From an uncultured Clostridia bacterium (GTDB lineage: Bacteria > Bacillota > Clostridia > Christensenellales > CAG-138): a stretch of 64,000 nt of DNA. How positions within the stretch are numbered: position 1 is the stretch's first letter; each line of letters starts with the position of its first letter. The notes under the pieces are model-generated. The model made no database searches. It had not been told where the DNA came from and saw only the letters and a program-made list of their open reading frames with translations. The stretch lies in NCBI GenBank assembly GCA_946411635.1, contig CAMKES010000001.1:339696-403695 (forward strand), written 5' to 3'. The position numbers and the translations under genes are program-made. This document shows, piece by piece, positions 1 to 9,745 of the stretch.

Positions 1-582
1 GATTTCTACGCAATCAGTTCGATTGCGCTCGGCACGATCGGAGTCTTTCTTCTGATCGCGGACCGGCTGTTCGGCGAAGGCTGTTTCCGTAAAGTACGGT
101 TTGCAGGGCTTGCTGCGGCAAAGCAGGTCTGCGCATATCTGCTTGTGTTCACGCTGACGGTTTCTTCCGCCATGACGATCCTCAGAGAACTCAGAAGCGA
201 GTATCAGGTATATACAGCCGACGAAGCAGTACTCTCCGAGTCGATCAAAGAACACACGGAACCGGATGAAACAATTCTTGCATCCAGTTATCTCTGGAAT
301 CTTGTCACGCCAACGACCGGAAGAAATATCGTGACCGGTACCGGAACGTTCCTGTTCTTCCATGGGATCAACGGATTCATCGAACGCGAAGAAGAAGTCA
401 GGCTGATGTTTATGGATCCGGAGCATCATCTCGAACTGTTCCGCAAATACGGGATCCGGCACGTTCTGATCAGCAATGCGGAACGCGGGTATCCCATCGA
501 TTACGATTACTTTGAACAAAACGGAACGATCGACTTTCAAAACGATGCCGGAACCCTGTACGAACTGACGGTTTCGGAATAG
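1..582 (+). CDS. C-terminal part of a multispanning membrane protein, GT-C-like (partial)
   Basis: The frame is open from the first base, so the N-terminus lies outside the window. About 60 residues with two hydrophobic stretches (for example SSIALGTIGVFLLIA) are followed by a soluble tail of about 130 residues. The tail contains LWNLVTPTTGR, a FHGINGF segment and KYGIRHVLISNAER. A tail of this layout, ending in a short beta-rich segment, resembles the extracytoplasmic end of polytopic GT-C type glycosyltransferases; this family call is by recollection and only moderately sure. It ends in a strong hairpin terminator that it shares with the convergent cyuA gene. Function is not established from the visible part. 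Confidence 0.6.
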   Translation, partial: DFYAISSIALGTIGVFLLIADRLFGEGCFRKVRFAGLAAAKQVCAYLLVFTLTVSSAMTILRELRSEYQVYTADEAVLSESIKEHTEPDETILASSYLWNLVTPTTGRNIVTGTGTFLFFHGINGFIEREEEVRLMFMDPEHHLELFRKYGIRHVLISNAERGYPIDYDYFEQNGTIDFQNDAGTLYELTVSE

Positions 583-603
583 CAAATAAGAAAGAAATAA
601 TAT

Positions 604-634
604 AGAGCCGATCCGTTTGATCGGCTCTGTTTTT
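604..634. terminator. Bidirectional rho-independent terminator
   Basis: A 10-bp perfect stem (AGAGCCGATC at 604-613, GATCGGCTCT at 619-628) with a 5-nt loop is followed by a T-tract on the plus strand. It sits between the convergent ends of the membrane protein gene and cyuA, whose stop codon begins at 634, so it probably serves both. Confidence 0.85.
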
Positions 635-1908
635 CAGCTCTGTCGGATCATGCTGCTGATCGCCTGATCCGGTTCCGACAACCCGTCGGATGAATGCCGA
701 ACGAGACTGCGAATGATCTCGTCAACGTTCGGCTCGGGGAGATCTTCTCCGGGTTGATTTTGTTTTCGGTACAGATACATCTGATATCCGAGGATCCCGG
801 TATCGATCGATTCTGCAATTCTTGCGGCGCAGGCCGGTGCGGCTCCGTCGCAGACCGTTTCCGAAATCATGTTGAGTGCGTTCAGAAGCGTACGGATGAC
901 AGCCGTTTCGTTTTCTTCGAGCAGAAATGCCACCCCCGCCCCTGCGGCGCAGCCGGCATTCGCGGCACCGCATACGGCCGACCGCTTTCCGGACAGCACA
1001 TTCAGATATACGGTCAGCAGATCGGAAAGGATCAGGGCACGATACGTGCGCTCCTGCGGGATGGCGTATTGCTTTGCGTAGCAGAGGATCGGAACAGAAG
1101 CCGCGATCCCCTGATTTCCGGATCCGCAAAGGATCGCGGCAGGCAGATCACAACCGTTCATTCGCGCATCGGTACCGGCTGCGGCATAAGCTTTTGCGAT
1201 CGTTTTTGCGTCAGGTGCATCGGCGGACAGAAGGATTTTTCCGATATTTGCGCCGTAATCGGTTGCAAGCCCTTCCTCGCAGATCGCCGTGTTGCAGCGG
1301 ATCTGCAGGTCCAGCTGATCCCGGATCTCATTGAGATCGGCGTTTTGCGCATATTCGAGAATCCCACGAACGTTCAGATCGGTTTCTCCGATCCGATGAT
1401 CTTCGCTTTGAACGACGATCGGCTGCTTAAACAGTGCTTCCCCGTTTTTCATGATCTCAACGACATTCGAATACCCGTTTGCGATCACCACGCGCGAATA
1501 GGAGGTTCTTGCGTACAACGTGACGCTGATGTACAAGGCGCACTCCGTTTCCGCACAGGAAACGTCGATAGGCGTGGTTTCCATGAAACGAGTGATGGCC
1601 TCACGCTGCTCCTCAGTGACGTTTTCGAGGACCTGCATGCCTTTATCTGCGTTACCGCATACGACGCCGGCCGAAACAGCCGCGCGGATGCCCTTTAATC
1701 CGTTCGTGTTCGGCACGATAACGCCTTTCACGTTTTTCAGAGTGTTTTCGCTGACGGATACGGTGACGGCGGTCGGCTGCATTGCGAGCACCTGCTGTGC
1801 TTTTGCAGCGCAGCAGGCGACGGAAATCGGCTCGGTACAGCCGATTGCAGGCATGATCTCATTCCGCAGGATCGCCGTATAGGTTTCAAAACAGTCCGGG
1901 TGATTCAT
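634..1908 (-). CDS. cyuA: L-cysteine desulfidase, CyuA/YhaM (UPF0597) family
   Basis: A 424-residue protein of the UPF0597 family, whose characterised members are [4Fe-4S] enzymes that degrade L-cysteine to pyruvate, ammonia and sulfide. Visible family motifs are GCTEPISVACCAA near residue 25, CGSGNQGIAASVPI, and a Cys/Gly-rich GAANAGCAAGAG segment that would carry cluster ligands. The start chosen is the ATG at 1906-1908, preceded by GGAGGGG. A longer frame upstream has no ribosome site and would run into rnpB. The gene starts about 33 nt after the 3' end of rnpB on the same strand with no obvious promoter between, so it may be co-transcribed with rnpB. A role in cysteine breakdown fits the amino-acid fermenting context. 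Confidence 0.88.
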   Translation of the reverse strand: MNHPDCFETYTAILRNEIMPAIGCTEPISVACCAAKAQQVLAMQPTAVTVSVSENTLKNVKGVIVPNTNGLKGIRAAVSAGVVCGNADKGMQVLENVTEEQREAITRFMETTPIDVSCAETECALYISVTLYARTSYSRVVIANGYSNVVEIMKNGEALFKQPIVVQSEDHRIGETDLNVRGILEYAQNADLNEIRDQLDLQIRCNTAICEEGLATDYGANIGKILLSADAPDAKTIAKAYAAAGTDARMNGCDLPAAILCGSGNQGIAASVPILCYAKQYAIPQERTYRALILSDLLTVYLNVLSGKRSAVCGAANAGCAAGAGVAFLLEENETAVIRTLLNALNMISETVCDGAAPACAARIAESIDTGILGYQMYLYRKQNQPGEDLPEPNVDEIIRSLVRHSSDGLSEPDQAISSMIRQS

Positions 1909-1941
1909 ATCCCCTCCGCAATGTGAAAAGGCATAAAAACA

Positions 1942-2285
1942 GACGGTGAGCAAGCCGTAAGCCGAGTTCTGTCAAAGGACGATCATCTATCTAGACGACC
2001 CGTTGCCGGGCCGTTCAAGCGATTACAAAGAGCGTAGCGGGCCGCTATTGAATGCTCTCATTCCAATCTTGCACCGAGTGGGGTTTACAGAACGGACAAG
2101 TCGCCATGCCGTTGGTGAGCTCTTACCTCGCCTTTCCATCCTTACCCGGCAAAGCCGGGCGGTATCTTTCTGTTGCACTTTCCTTGAAGTCGCCTTCACC
2201 GGGTGTTACCCGGCACTCTGCCCTGCGGTGCTCGGACTTTCCTCACCTCAAAAATGAGCCGCGATCGTCTGACTTACTCACCGTC
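1942..2285 (-). ncRNA. rnpB: RNase P RNA (bacterial type A-like)
   Basis: Read on the minus strand, the sequence contains the universal 5' core GAGGAAAGTCCGAGCAC and the 3' core ACAGAACTCGGCTTA. The ends pair as helix P1: GACGGTGAG at the 5' end (2285-2277) with CTCACCGTC at the 3' end (1950-1942). Total length is about 344 nt, within the usual range. It cleaves the 5' leader of pre-tRNAs. It begins only about 6 nt after the stop codon of the upstream zinc-ribbon gene, so its promoter must lie inside that gene or it is processed from a longer transcript. Open reading frames across this region are shadows of the RNA. Confidence 0.95.
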
Positions 2286-2290
2286 AAATA

Positions 2291-3013
2291 TTATTCGATA
2301 TCTGCGTATAAAAGTCTTCCGCAGTTGTCGCATTCCAGAATCATATCTTCCGAAACGAGTCTGCGGATCGACAGGCTCGGAAGCGACATGTTGCAGCCGC
2401 TGCACTTTCCGTCCCGGACTTCGACGACCGGAACGTTATGGTGCTGACGAACGCGTTTATAACGATTCATCAGCGTCGGGTTTACGCGCTTCTCAAGCTC
2501 CTCCATTTTCTTGTCGGCAGCGAGCATATCGACAGCTGCGTCGTCCTTTTCTTTCTGGCATACGACCTTCAGCTGATCATATTCCTTCTTGGCCTTCGCG
2601 CCCTGCTGCCAGGTCTTTTTGTACTCTTCGGCGGCTGCGTCGAGATTGCGGAACGTCTGTTTGATCTCTTTTTCCAGATTGTTTGCTTCTCTCTGCAGTT
2701 TCTCGATATCGTGGCGGAACTCCGTCATTTCTTCCGACGTGCATTCCTCATCGCCCTTCAGCGTTTCGAATTCGGACGATTCGAGATCGAGACGATCCAG
2801 CACGGCCTTATGCTGCTGATTCATCTTCGACATGGCGGCGGAAAACGTCTCCAGATCCTCCGTCAGTTTCGTGAGCGTAGCCTGCTGCTGCTTGACGTAT
2901 TTCGCAAGTTTGTTGAGCCTTACACGATTCGGCGTCGTACGGAGCGCGGATTCGATCTGCTGCTTCTCGACGTCTGCGTCCTGGTATGCAAGCAATGCGA
3001 CCGGTTTACTCAT
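2291..3013 (-). CDS. Coiled-coil protein with C-terminal C4 zinc ribbon
   Basis: A 240-residue protein. Residues about 5-180 are a long charged, heptad-rich helical region. The C-terminus has a C4 zinc ribbon (CSGCNMSLPS, then ECDNCGRLLY). Proteins of this layout (zf-RING_7/DUF164-like) are common in Firmicutes and are proposed to bind nucleic acid, but their role is not settled. The ATG at 3011-3013 is preceded by AAGGAGG. An upstream in-frame start would overlap nif3 and lacks a ribosome site. The stop of nif3 merges with this ribosome site, so the two genes are surely co-transcribed. Immediate linkage to rnpB may hint at an RNA-related role, which is inference. Confidence 0.8.
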   Translation of the reverse strand: MSKPVALLAYQDADVEKQQIESALRTTPNRVRLNKLAKYVKQQQATLTKLTEDLETFSAAMSKMNQQHKAVLDRLDLESSEFETLKGDEECTSEEMTEFRHDIEKLQREANNLEKEIKQTFRNLDAAAEEYKKTWQQGAKAKKEYDQLKVVCQKEKDDAAVDMLAADKKMEELEKRVNPTLMNRYKRVRQHHNVPVVEVRDGKCSGCNMSLPSLSIRRLVSEDMILECDNCGRLLYADIE

Positions 3014-3026
3014 GGTTCTATCCTCC

Positions 3027-3791
3027 TTAAAGGCTGCGCAGCGGCGCATGCCCTGAATGTGTTAAATCATATTCTACATCATTTTGTTCGTTCTGTAAAT
3101 GGGTAATCAGCGGTTTCAGAACGGGGAATTCGGTTTCATAATGACCCATGACGCAGCATTTAATGTCGTAGTGTTCCGCGGCAAGCGCCTGATGGTGTTT
3201 CATTTCGCCGGTCACGAACGTATCGGCGCCTGCATTATGAACGTATTCAATGTCGCCCCCGCCGGATCCGCCGATCAGCGCGATGCGCTGAACCGGCAGA
3301 TCGAAATCGCCCACGAACCGGCCTTTCGTCTGAAATACGTTGTCGCAAAGCGAACAGAACGCGGAAAACGGGATCGGATCGGGCAGATTACCGATTCGTC
3401 CCAGATTTTCGGGCGGCAGCGGTTCGACGGAAACGAGCCCCAATAATTCGGCGAGAACGTCGTTGACGCCGCCTTTGCAGGCGTCCAGATTGGTATGTGC
3501 GGCAAAATGACCCACGCCGTTCCGGAGAATGCGACAGGCTGCTGCAGTTTCCGCGGATCCGTATGACAGGGCTTTTACGCCGTCAAAAAGAATCGGATGA
3601 TGCGTTAACACCAGATCGTATCCGCCTTCAACGGCTTCCTCTGCGACCGCGTCAGTCAGATCGAGCGCAACCAGCACCTTCCGGATCTCGTCCCGATCCG
3701 GTTCGATCAACAGACCGACGTTGTCATATTCAAAGGCGAGAGAACGCGGCGCGAAGCGTTCCATCATTGACAGAAAATCGTTCAGTTGCAT
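3027..3791 (-). CDS. Nif3-like dinuclear metal centre protein
   Basis: A 254-residue Nif3 (YqfO/DUF34) family protein. These assemble as toroidal hexamers with a two-metal site; the substrate is not firmly known, although some are annotated as GTP cyclohydrolase I type 2 homologues. Visible metal-ligand motifs are LTHHPILFDGVKAL near residue 62, HTNLDACKGGVND, and the C-terminal VTGEMKHHQALA and MGHYETE. This is the short form, without the inserted PII-like domain of the 370-residue Firmicute version. Its ATG directly follows the trmK stop (TAAATG), and the GGAGG lies inside the end of trmK, which implies translational coupling. The trmK-nif3 pair is a recurrent arrangement in Firmicutes. Confidence 0.9.
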   Translation of the reverse strand: MQLNDFLSMMERFAPRSLAFEYDNVGLLIEPDRDEIRKVLVALDLTDAVAEEAVEGGYDLVLTHHPILFDGVKALSYGSAETAAACRILRNGVGHFAAHTNLDACKGGVNDVLAELLGLVSVEPLPPENLGRIGNLPDPIPFSAFCSLCDNVFQTKGRFVGDFDLPVQRIALIGGSGGGDIEYVHNAGADTFVTGEMKHHQALAAEHYDIKCCVMGHYETEFPVLKPLITHLQNEQNDVEYDLTHSGHAPLRSL

Positions 3792-5650
<1,859 letters not shown>

Positions 5651-5674
5651 CTATCCGGCCGATCTTTCACAATG

Positions 5675-5703
5675 ATTTTAGCATAAAGGAGACGATTTTG
5701 AAA
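5675..5703 (-). promoter_or_regulatory. Promoter of the mnmA operon
   Basis: On the minus strand TTTCAA and TAAAAT are separated by 17 bp, about 90 bp upstream of the mnmA start. The leader between contains a GC-rich repeat (GCGCGGTTTGCGCGG) of unknown relevance. Confidence 0.55.
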
Positions 5704-5716
5704 GTACTATTTTACG

Positions 5717-5908
5717 TTACATTCCCGAGCAGCCGCAGGGACGATTCTGATTTCCGCAGCCGCAGCCGTTATCGCCGCAGAAACGGGACAACAGAAGCAG
5801 CCAGATCAGCGTGTCGCAGGAGATTCCCATACCGTTGTCGCCGTCCCCGATGAGCAGAAGCAGAACGAGCAGCCAGGTCAAATTGGTCCCGCCGAGATTA
5901 TTGAACAT
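5717..5908 (-). CDS. Small hydrophobic Gly/Cys-rich protein, spore-coat-like
   Basis: A 63-residue protein with an N-terminal part holding two short hydrophobic runs (LTWLLVLLLLIG and TLIWLLLLS) separated by a Gly/Asp turn. The C-terminal tail has five Cys in the stretch CGDNGCGCGNQNRPCGCSGM. I do not recognise a named family, but small Gly/Cys-rich proteins with hydrophobic cores occur in Clostridia and some are spore-coat components. The start ATG has GGAGG 8 nt upstream. A match to the sigma-K promoter pattern lies upstream, which would place expression late in the mother cell. The spore-coat idea is inference. It could instead be a membrane or metal-binding microprotein. Confidence 0.7.
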   Translation of the reverse strand: MFNNLGGTNLTWLLVLLLLIGDGDNGMGISCDTLIWLLLLSRFCGDNGCGCGNQNRPCGCSGM

Positions 5909-5954
5909 TCAAGTATCCTCCGTTCGTAATGATTCGACTTTTTCGTCGTTACAG

Positions 5955-5982
5955 TATTGTATGTCTTCTTTTCGCCGTTTGT
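5955..5982 (-). promoter_or_regulatory. Candidate sigma-K-type promoter of the small Cys-rich gene
   Basis: Read on the minus strand, AC and CATACAATA are separated by 17 bp, which fits the sigma-K pattern AC-N16/17-CATAnnnTA. The -10 element lies about 47 bp upstream of the start codon. No good sigma-A promoter is seen in this interval on that strand. Confidence 0.45.
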
Positions 5983-6060
5983 GCACGAATGCCGTTGCTT
6001 TGGCAGCGATCCGCCGGATGCGGGCTGTTTTCGGATAAAAGATCAGTTCCTCGAAACGGC

Positions 6061-6089
6061 TTGACAAAATCCCTTTTTCGCATAATAAT
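6061..6089 (+). promoter_or_regulatory. Promoter of glyQS
   Basis: TTGACA and AATAAT are separated by 17 bp, ending 26 bp before the glyQS ATG. The short leader leaves no room for a T-box. Confidence 0.7.
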
Positions 6090-6115
6090 GATTTAGATTA
6101 ACGGAGGAACAGAAA

Positions 6116-7513
6116 ATGGAAGCGAAAAACTATTCAATGGACAAGATCGTCGTTCTTTGCAAGAACCGCGGTTTTATTTTCGCCGGATCCGAGATCTACG
6201 GCGGCCTCAGCAATACGTGGGACTACGGTCCGCTCGGCGTTGAATTGAAGAACAACGTCAAAAAAGCCTGGTGGAAGAAATTTGTCCAGGAAAGCCCGTA
6301 TAACGTCGGTCTCGACGCCGCGATCCTGATGAATTCCGAAACATGGAAAGCGTCCGGTCATCTCGGCGGGTTCTCCGATCCTCTGATGGACTGCCGCGAA
6401 TGCAAGGAGCGTTTCCGCGCCGACAAACTGATCGAGGACTGGACGGTCGAAAAAGGGATCGCGCTCGAAAAACCGATCGACGCGTTTACCCAGGCCGAAA
6501 TGAAATCGTTCATCGAAGAACACCAGATCCCCTGCCCCACCTGCGGCAAGCACAATTTTACGGATATCCGTCAGTTCAATCTGATGTTCAAGACGTTCCA
6601 GGGCGTTACGGAGGACGCGAAGAACACGGTGTATCTGCGTCCGGAGACCGCTCAGGGCATCTTCGTGAATTTCGCAAACGTGCAGCGTACGACCCGCAAA
6701 AAGCTCCCGTTCGGCATCGGTCAGATCGGCAAAAGCTTCCGCAACGAGATCACGCCCGGAAACTTTATCTTCCGCGTGCGTGAATTCGAGCAGATGGAGC
6801 TCGAGTTTTTCTGCGAGCCCGGCACCGACCTCGAATGGTTCGATTACTGGCGCAGTTATTGCCACAAGTTCCTGCTTTCCCTCGGCATCAAGGAAGAGAA
6901 TCTGCGGCTTCGCGACCATGATCCCGACGAGCTTGTGTTCTATTCCAAAGCAACGACGGACTTCGAGTTTCTTTTCCCGTTCGGCTGGGGCGAGCTCTGG
7001 GGCGTTGCGGACCGTACCGATTACGATCTGACGCAGCACCAGAACGCGTCCGGCAAGGATCTGAGCTATTACAACGCGGAACGGAACGAACGGTATATCC
7101 CGTACGTGATCGAACCGTCCCTCGGCGTCGAACGAACGGTCCTCGCCGTTCTCTGCAACGCCTACGAGGAGCAGCCGCTTGAAAACAACGACGTTCGCAC
7201 CGTGCTGCACCTCCATCCCGCGCTTGCCCCGTTCAAAGCGGCGGTCCTTCCGCTTTCCAAGAAGCTTTCCGACAAAGCAAACGAGGTCTATCTCGAGCTT
7301 CTGAAGCATTTCTCCGTCGATTTCGACGAGACCGGATCGATCGGCAAGCGCTACCGCCGCGAAGACGAAATCGGTACGCCGCTCTGCATCACGTACGATT
7401 TTGATTCCGAAAACGATCACTGCGTTACCGTGCGCGACCGCGACACGATGGAACAGGTCCGCATCCCGATCGCAGATCTGAGAAGCTACATTGAACAACG
7501 ACTTGACTTCTGA
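6116..7513 (+). CDS. glyQS: Glycine--tRNA ligase, single-chain dimeric type
   Basis: A 465-residue class II aminoacyl-tRNA synthetase of the homodimeric type (as in Gram-positives, archaea and eukaryotes), not the alpha2beta2 GlyQ+GlyS type. It charges tRNA-Gly. Visible are the N-terminal [17 protein letters not shown] segment (about residues 23-39), a zinc-binding-type insertion with CREC and CPTCGK, motif 2 with [19 protein letters not shown] (about 205-223), and motif 3 around [14 protein letters not shown]. The C-terminal 100 residues form the anticodon-binding domain. Start ATG is preceded by GGAGG. A short hairpin follows directly after the stop and merges with the recD2 ribosome site. 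Confidence 0.97.
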   Translation: MEAKNYSMDKIVVLCKNRGFIFAGSEIYGGLSNTWDYGPLGVELKNNVKKAWWKKFVQESPYNVGLDAAILMNSETWKASGHLGGFSDPLMDCRECKERFRADKLIEDWTVEKGIALEKPIDAFTQAEMKSFIEEHQIPCPTCGKHNFTDIRQFNLMFKTFQGVTEDAKNTVYLRPETAQGIFVNFANVQRTTRKKLPFGIGQIGKSFRNEITPGNFIFRVREFEQMELEFFCEPGTDLEWFDYWRSYCHKFLLSLGIKEENLRLRDHDPDELVFYSKATTDFEFLFPFGWGELWGVADRTDYDLTQHQNASGKDLSYYNAERNERYIPYVIEPSLGVERTVLAVLCNAYEEQPLENNDVRTVLHLHPALAPFKAAVLPLSKKLSDKANEVYLELLKHFSVDFDETGSIGKRYRREDEIGTPLCITYDFDSENDHCVTVRDRDTMEQVRIPIADLRSYIEQRLDF

Positions 7514-7520
7514 CCCTGTC

Positions 7521-7546
7521 AGCCTCCGAACCCGCGGAGGCTTTTT
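7521..7546 (+). terminator. Terminator-like hairpin containing the recD2 ribosome binding site
   Basis: AGCCTCCG (7521-7528) pairs with CGGAGGCT (7535-7542) around a 6-nt loop and is followed by TTTTT. The 3' arm contains GGAGG, placed 9 nt before the recD2 ATG at 7550. The same element can therefore end the glyQS transcript or, in read-through RNA, hide the recD2 ribosome site. Confidence 0.75.
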
Positions 7547-7549
7547 GCT

Positions 7550-9745
7550 ATGGAACTGAACGGAACCGTACAATCCATCATCTTCAGAAACGCAGAGAAC
7601 GGATATACCGTCCTCTCGCTTTTGAACGACGCCGATCAGCGTACGGTGACGTGCGTCGGCGTTCTGCCGCTGCTGAATGTCGGCGACACCGTCAGCGTCA
7701 CGGGTGAAGAATCCTATCATCAGAGATTCGGCTCGCAGTTCAAAGTGGACTCCTATACGAGAAAAGCGCCTTCAAGCAACAGTGCGATCATCCGGTACCT
7801 CGAGAGCGGCGTTGTGCGCGGCGTCGGTCCGGCAATGGCCAGGGCGATCGTCGATCGTTTCGGCATGAACACGCTTGAGGTTTTGGAAAATGAGCCGGAA
7901 CGATTGACAGAGGTATCCGGAATCGGCCCCAAGAAGGCGAAAATGATCAGCGATTCGTTCCGGGAAAAGAAACTGTTCCGTGATGTTCTGCTGAGTCTGT
8001 CACCGTACGGCGTGACCGTCGGTCAGGCGTACAAAATGATGCAGACGTACGGGGAACTGTGTCTTGCGAAGGTGCAGGAAAACCCCTATCAGCTGATCGA
8101 CGATATCGACGGCATCGGTTTTCTGACCGCGGACAGGATCGCCGTTCACGTTTCCGGCTTTGAATCGGATTCCCTCGCACGTTTGATGGCAGGCATTCGT
8201 TACTGTCTTCAGCAGGCCCGCGACGAACGCGGAGATATGTATCTCGTTCGCGATGCGTTGATTCTGAAAGCGAGCGCCTTGCTCGGCGCATCCGCGGATC
8301 GCATCGAAGAAACCGTCGAATGGATGGAAAGCGGCGGCGATCTTCTGCAAAGCGACGTAAACGGCGACGACGCGATCTATCTGCCGTACCTTTTGAAATA
8401 CGAAGAATACATTGCAAAAAAGCTTCTGGCGCTGAGCGAATCTCCCGCGCCGGAGTTGTATGATCTCGAGCGCTGGCAGGCTGTCTCGGGAATCGATCTG
8501 TCGGATGAACAGAAGCAGGCGGTAACGCTTGCATTGAACAGCGGCGTTTCCATCATTACCGGAGGGCCCGGTACCGGTAAGACGACGATCATACGATGCA
8601 TTCTGGAGGCCATGACGGAAAAAGGATATCTCGTGGAGCTCTCCGCACCGACCGGACGCGCTGCAAAACGTATGACCGAAGCGACCGGAACCGAGGCGCG
8701 AACGATCCACAGGCTTCTTGAGTTTATTCCGAACGAGGGCTTTCAGCGCAATAGGGACAACCCGCTTGTCGCCGATATGGTTATCGTAGACGAAATGTCG
8801 ATGGTCGACGCGCCGTTGATGTATGCGTTGCTGCAGGCGATCCCGAAAGGCACGCGAATCGTGCTGGTCGGCGATCGCGATCAGCTTCCGCCGGTCGGAT
8901 GCGGAAACGTCTTTTCGGATGCGCTTACCTCATCCGTTCTTCCCTGCTGCAGGCTTACCGAGATTTTCCGACAGGCGCAGCGCTCCAAGATCGTGCGGAA
9001 CGCGCATCTGATCAATCACGGACAGATGCCGGATCTTTCCGACCGCGATTCTGATTTTGTATTCGAAGAGATCCTGAATGCGGACCGGATCCGGGCGCGT
9101 CTTGTCGATCTCGTGCGCTCCGAATCCTCGCATCTCGGGACGTCGGATCCGCTGATGGATATCCAGGTCCTCGTTCCCATGAAAACGTCGGCTTTGGGCG
9201 TTTCCGAGCTGAATCAGCTCCTTCAGAACGTTCTGAATCCCGCAGCGTACGGCAAAACAGAGCATCATGTCGGTTCCGTCTGCTTCCGCGAGGGCGATAA
9301 GATCATGCAGATCAAAAACAATTACAAGATCGAATGGAAACGACGTACCGGAAAGGGCTGGTATGAGGACGGATGCGGCGTTTTCAACGGCGATTTCGGC
9401 ACGATCCTTCGGATCGATCCGCATGATAAGATCGCGGAGATCGCTTTCGACGACGGCAGGATCGCCGAATATGCTTTTGCACAAATGGAAGAGATCGACC
9501 TGGCCTACTGCATCACGATCCACAAAAGCCAGGGCAGCGAATTCAAAACGGTTATTCTTCCGCTTGCAGGCGGTCCCGCGCCTCTTCTGACGAGAAACCT
9601 GCTCTATACCGCTGTGACGCGGGCAAAGCGTCTTGTATACTGTATCGGAAACCGGAATACGATCGAACGCATGGTGCGAAATGCGCAGAGAAACGAGCGC
9701 AATACGGGATTGAAGGAGCGTTTGCAGGCGTATGCGAATCTCTGA
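7550..9745 (+). CDS. recD2: RecD2-type ATP-dependent DNA helicase
   Basis: A 731-residue SF1B 5'-3' helicase of the RecD2 group, found in bacteria where RecD is not part of RecBCD and linked to DNA repair and fork restart. An N-terminal OB-like part (1-80) is followed by tandem helix-hairpin-helix motifs (TEVSGIGPKKAKMI near residue 125, and IDGIGFLTADRIA). The motor has Walker A GGPGTGKTTI near residue 340, motif Ia SAPTGRAAKRM, Walker B VIVDEMSMVD, motif III VLVGDRDQLPPVG and the C-terminal CITIHKSQGSEF. Length matches the family. Its last codons overlap the comFC-like gene by 14 nt. Confidence 0.95.
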   Translation: MELNGTVQSIIFRNAENGYTVLSLLNDADQRTVTCVGVLPLLNVGDTVSVTGEESYHQRFGSQFKVDSYTRKAPSSNSAIIRYLESGVVRGVGPAMARAIVDRFGMNTLEVLENEPERLTEVSGIGPKKAKMISDSFREKKLFRDVLLSLSPYGVTVGQAYKMMQTYGELCLAKVQENPYQLIDDIDGIGFLTADRIAVHVSGFESDSLARLMAGIRYCLQQARDERGDMYLVRDALILKASALLGASADRIEETVEWMESGGDLLQSDVNGDDAIYLPYLLKYEEYIAKKLLALSESPAPELYDLERWQAVSGIDLSDEQKQAVTLALNSGVSIITGGPGTGKTTIIRCILEAMTEKGYLVELSAPTGRAAKRMTEATGTEARTIHRLLEFIPNEGFQRNRDNPLVADMVIVDEMSMVDAPLMYALLQAIPKGTRIVLVGDRDQLPPVGCGNVFSDALTSSVLPCCRLTEIFRQAQRSKIVRNAHLINHGQMPDLSDRDSDFVFEEILNADRIRARLVDLVRSESSHLGTSDPLMDIQVLVPMKTSALGVSELNQLLQNVLNPAAYGKTEHHVGSVCFREGDKIMQIKNNYKIEWKRRTGKGWYEDGCGVFNGDFGTILRIDPHDKIAEIAFDDGRIAEYAFAQMEEIDLAYCITIHKSQGSEFKTVILPLAGGPAPLLTRNLLYTAVTRAKRLVYCIGNRNTIERMVRNAQRNERNTGLKERLQAYANL

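Noticed and set aside
2003..2447. Small plus-strand open frames over rnpB
   Set aside because: They read the complement of RNase P RNA and the end of the zinc-ribbon gene; no ribosome sites.
5909..6115. T-box leader for glyQS
   Set aside because: The promoter lies only about 55 bp before the start codon and no T-box sequence or antiterminator pairing is seen.
6134..7720. A 528-codon minus-strand open frame opposite glyQS
   Set aside because: Antisense shadow; glyQS is unmistakable on the plus strand.
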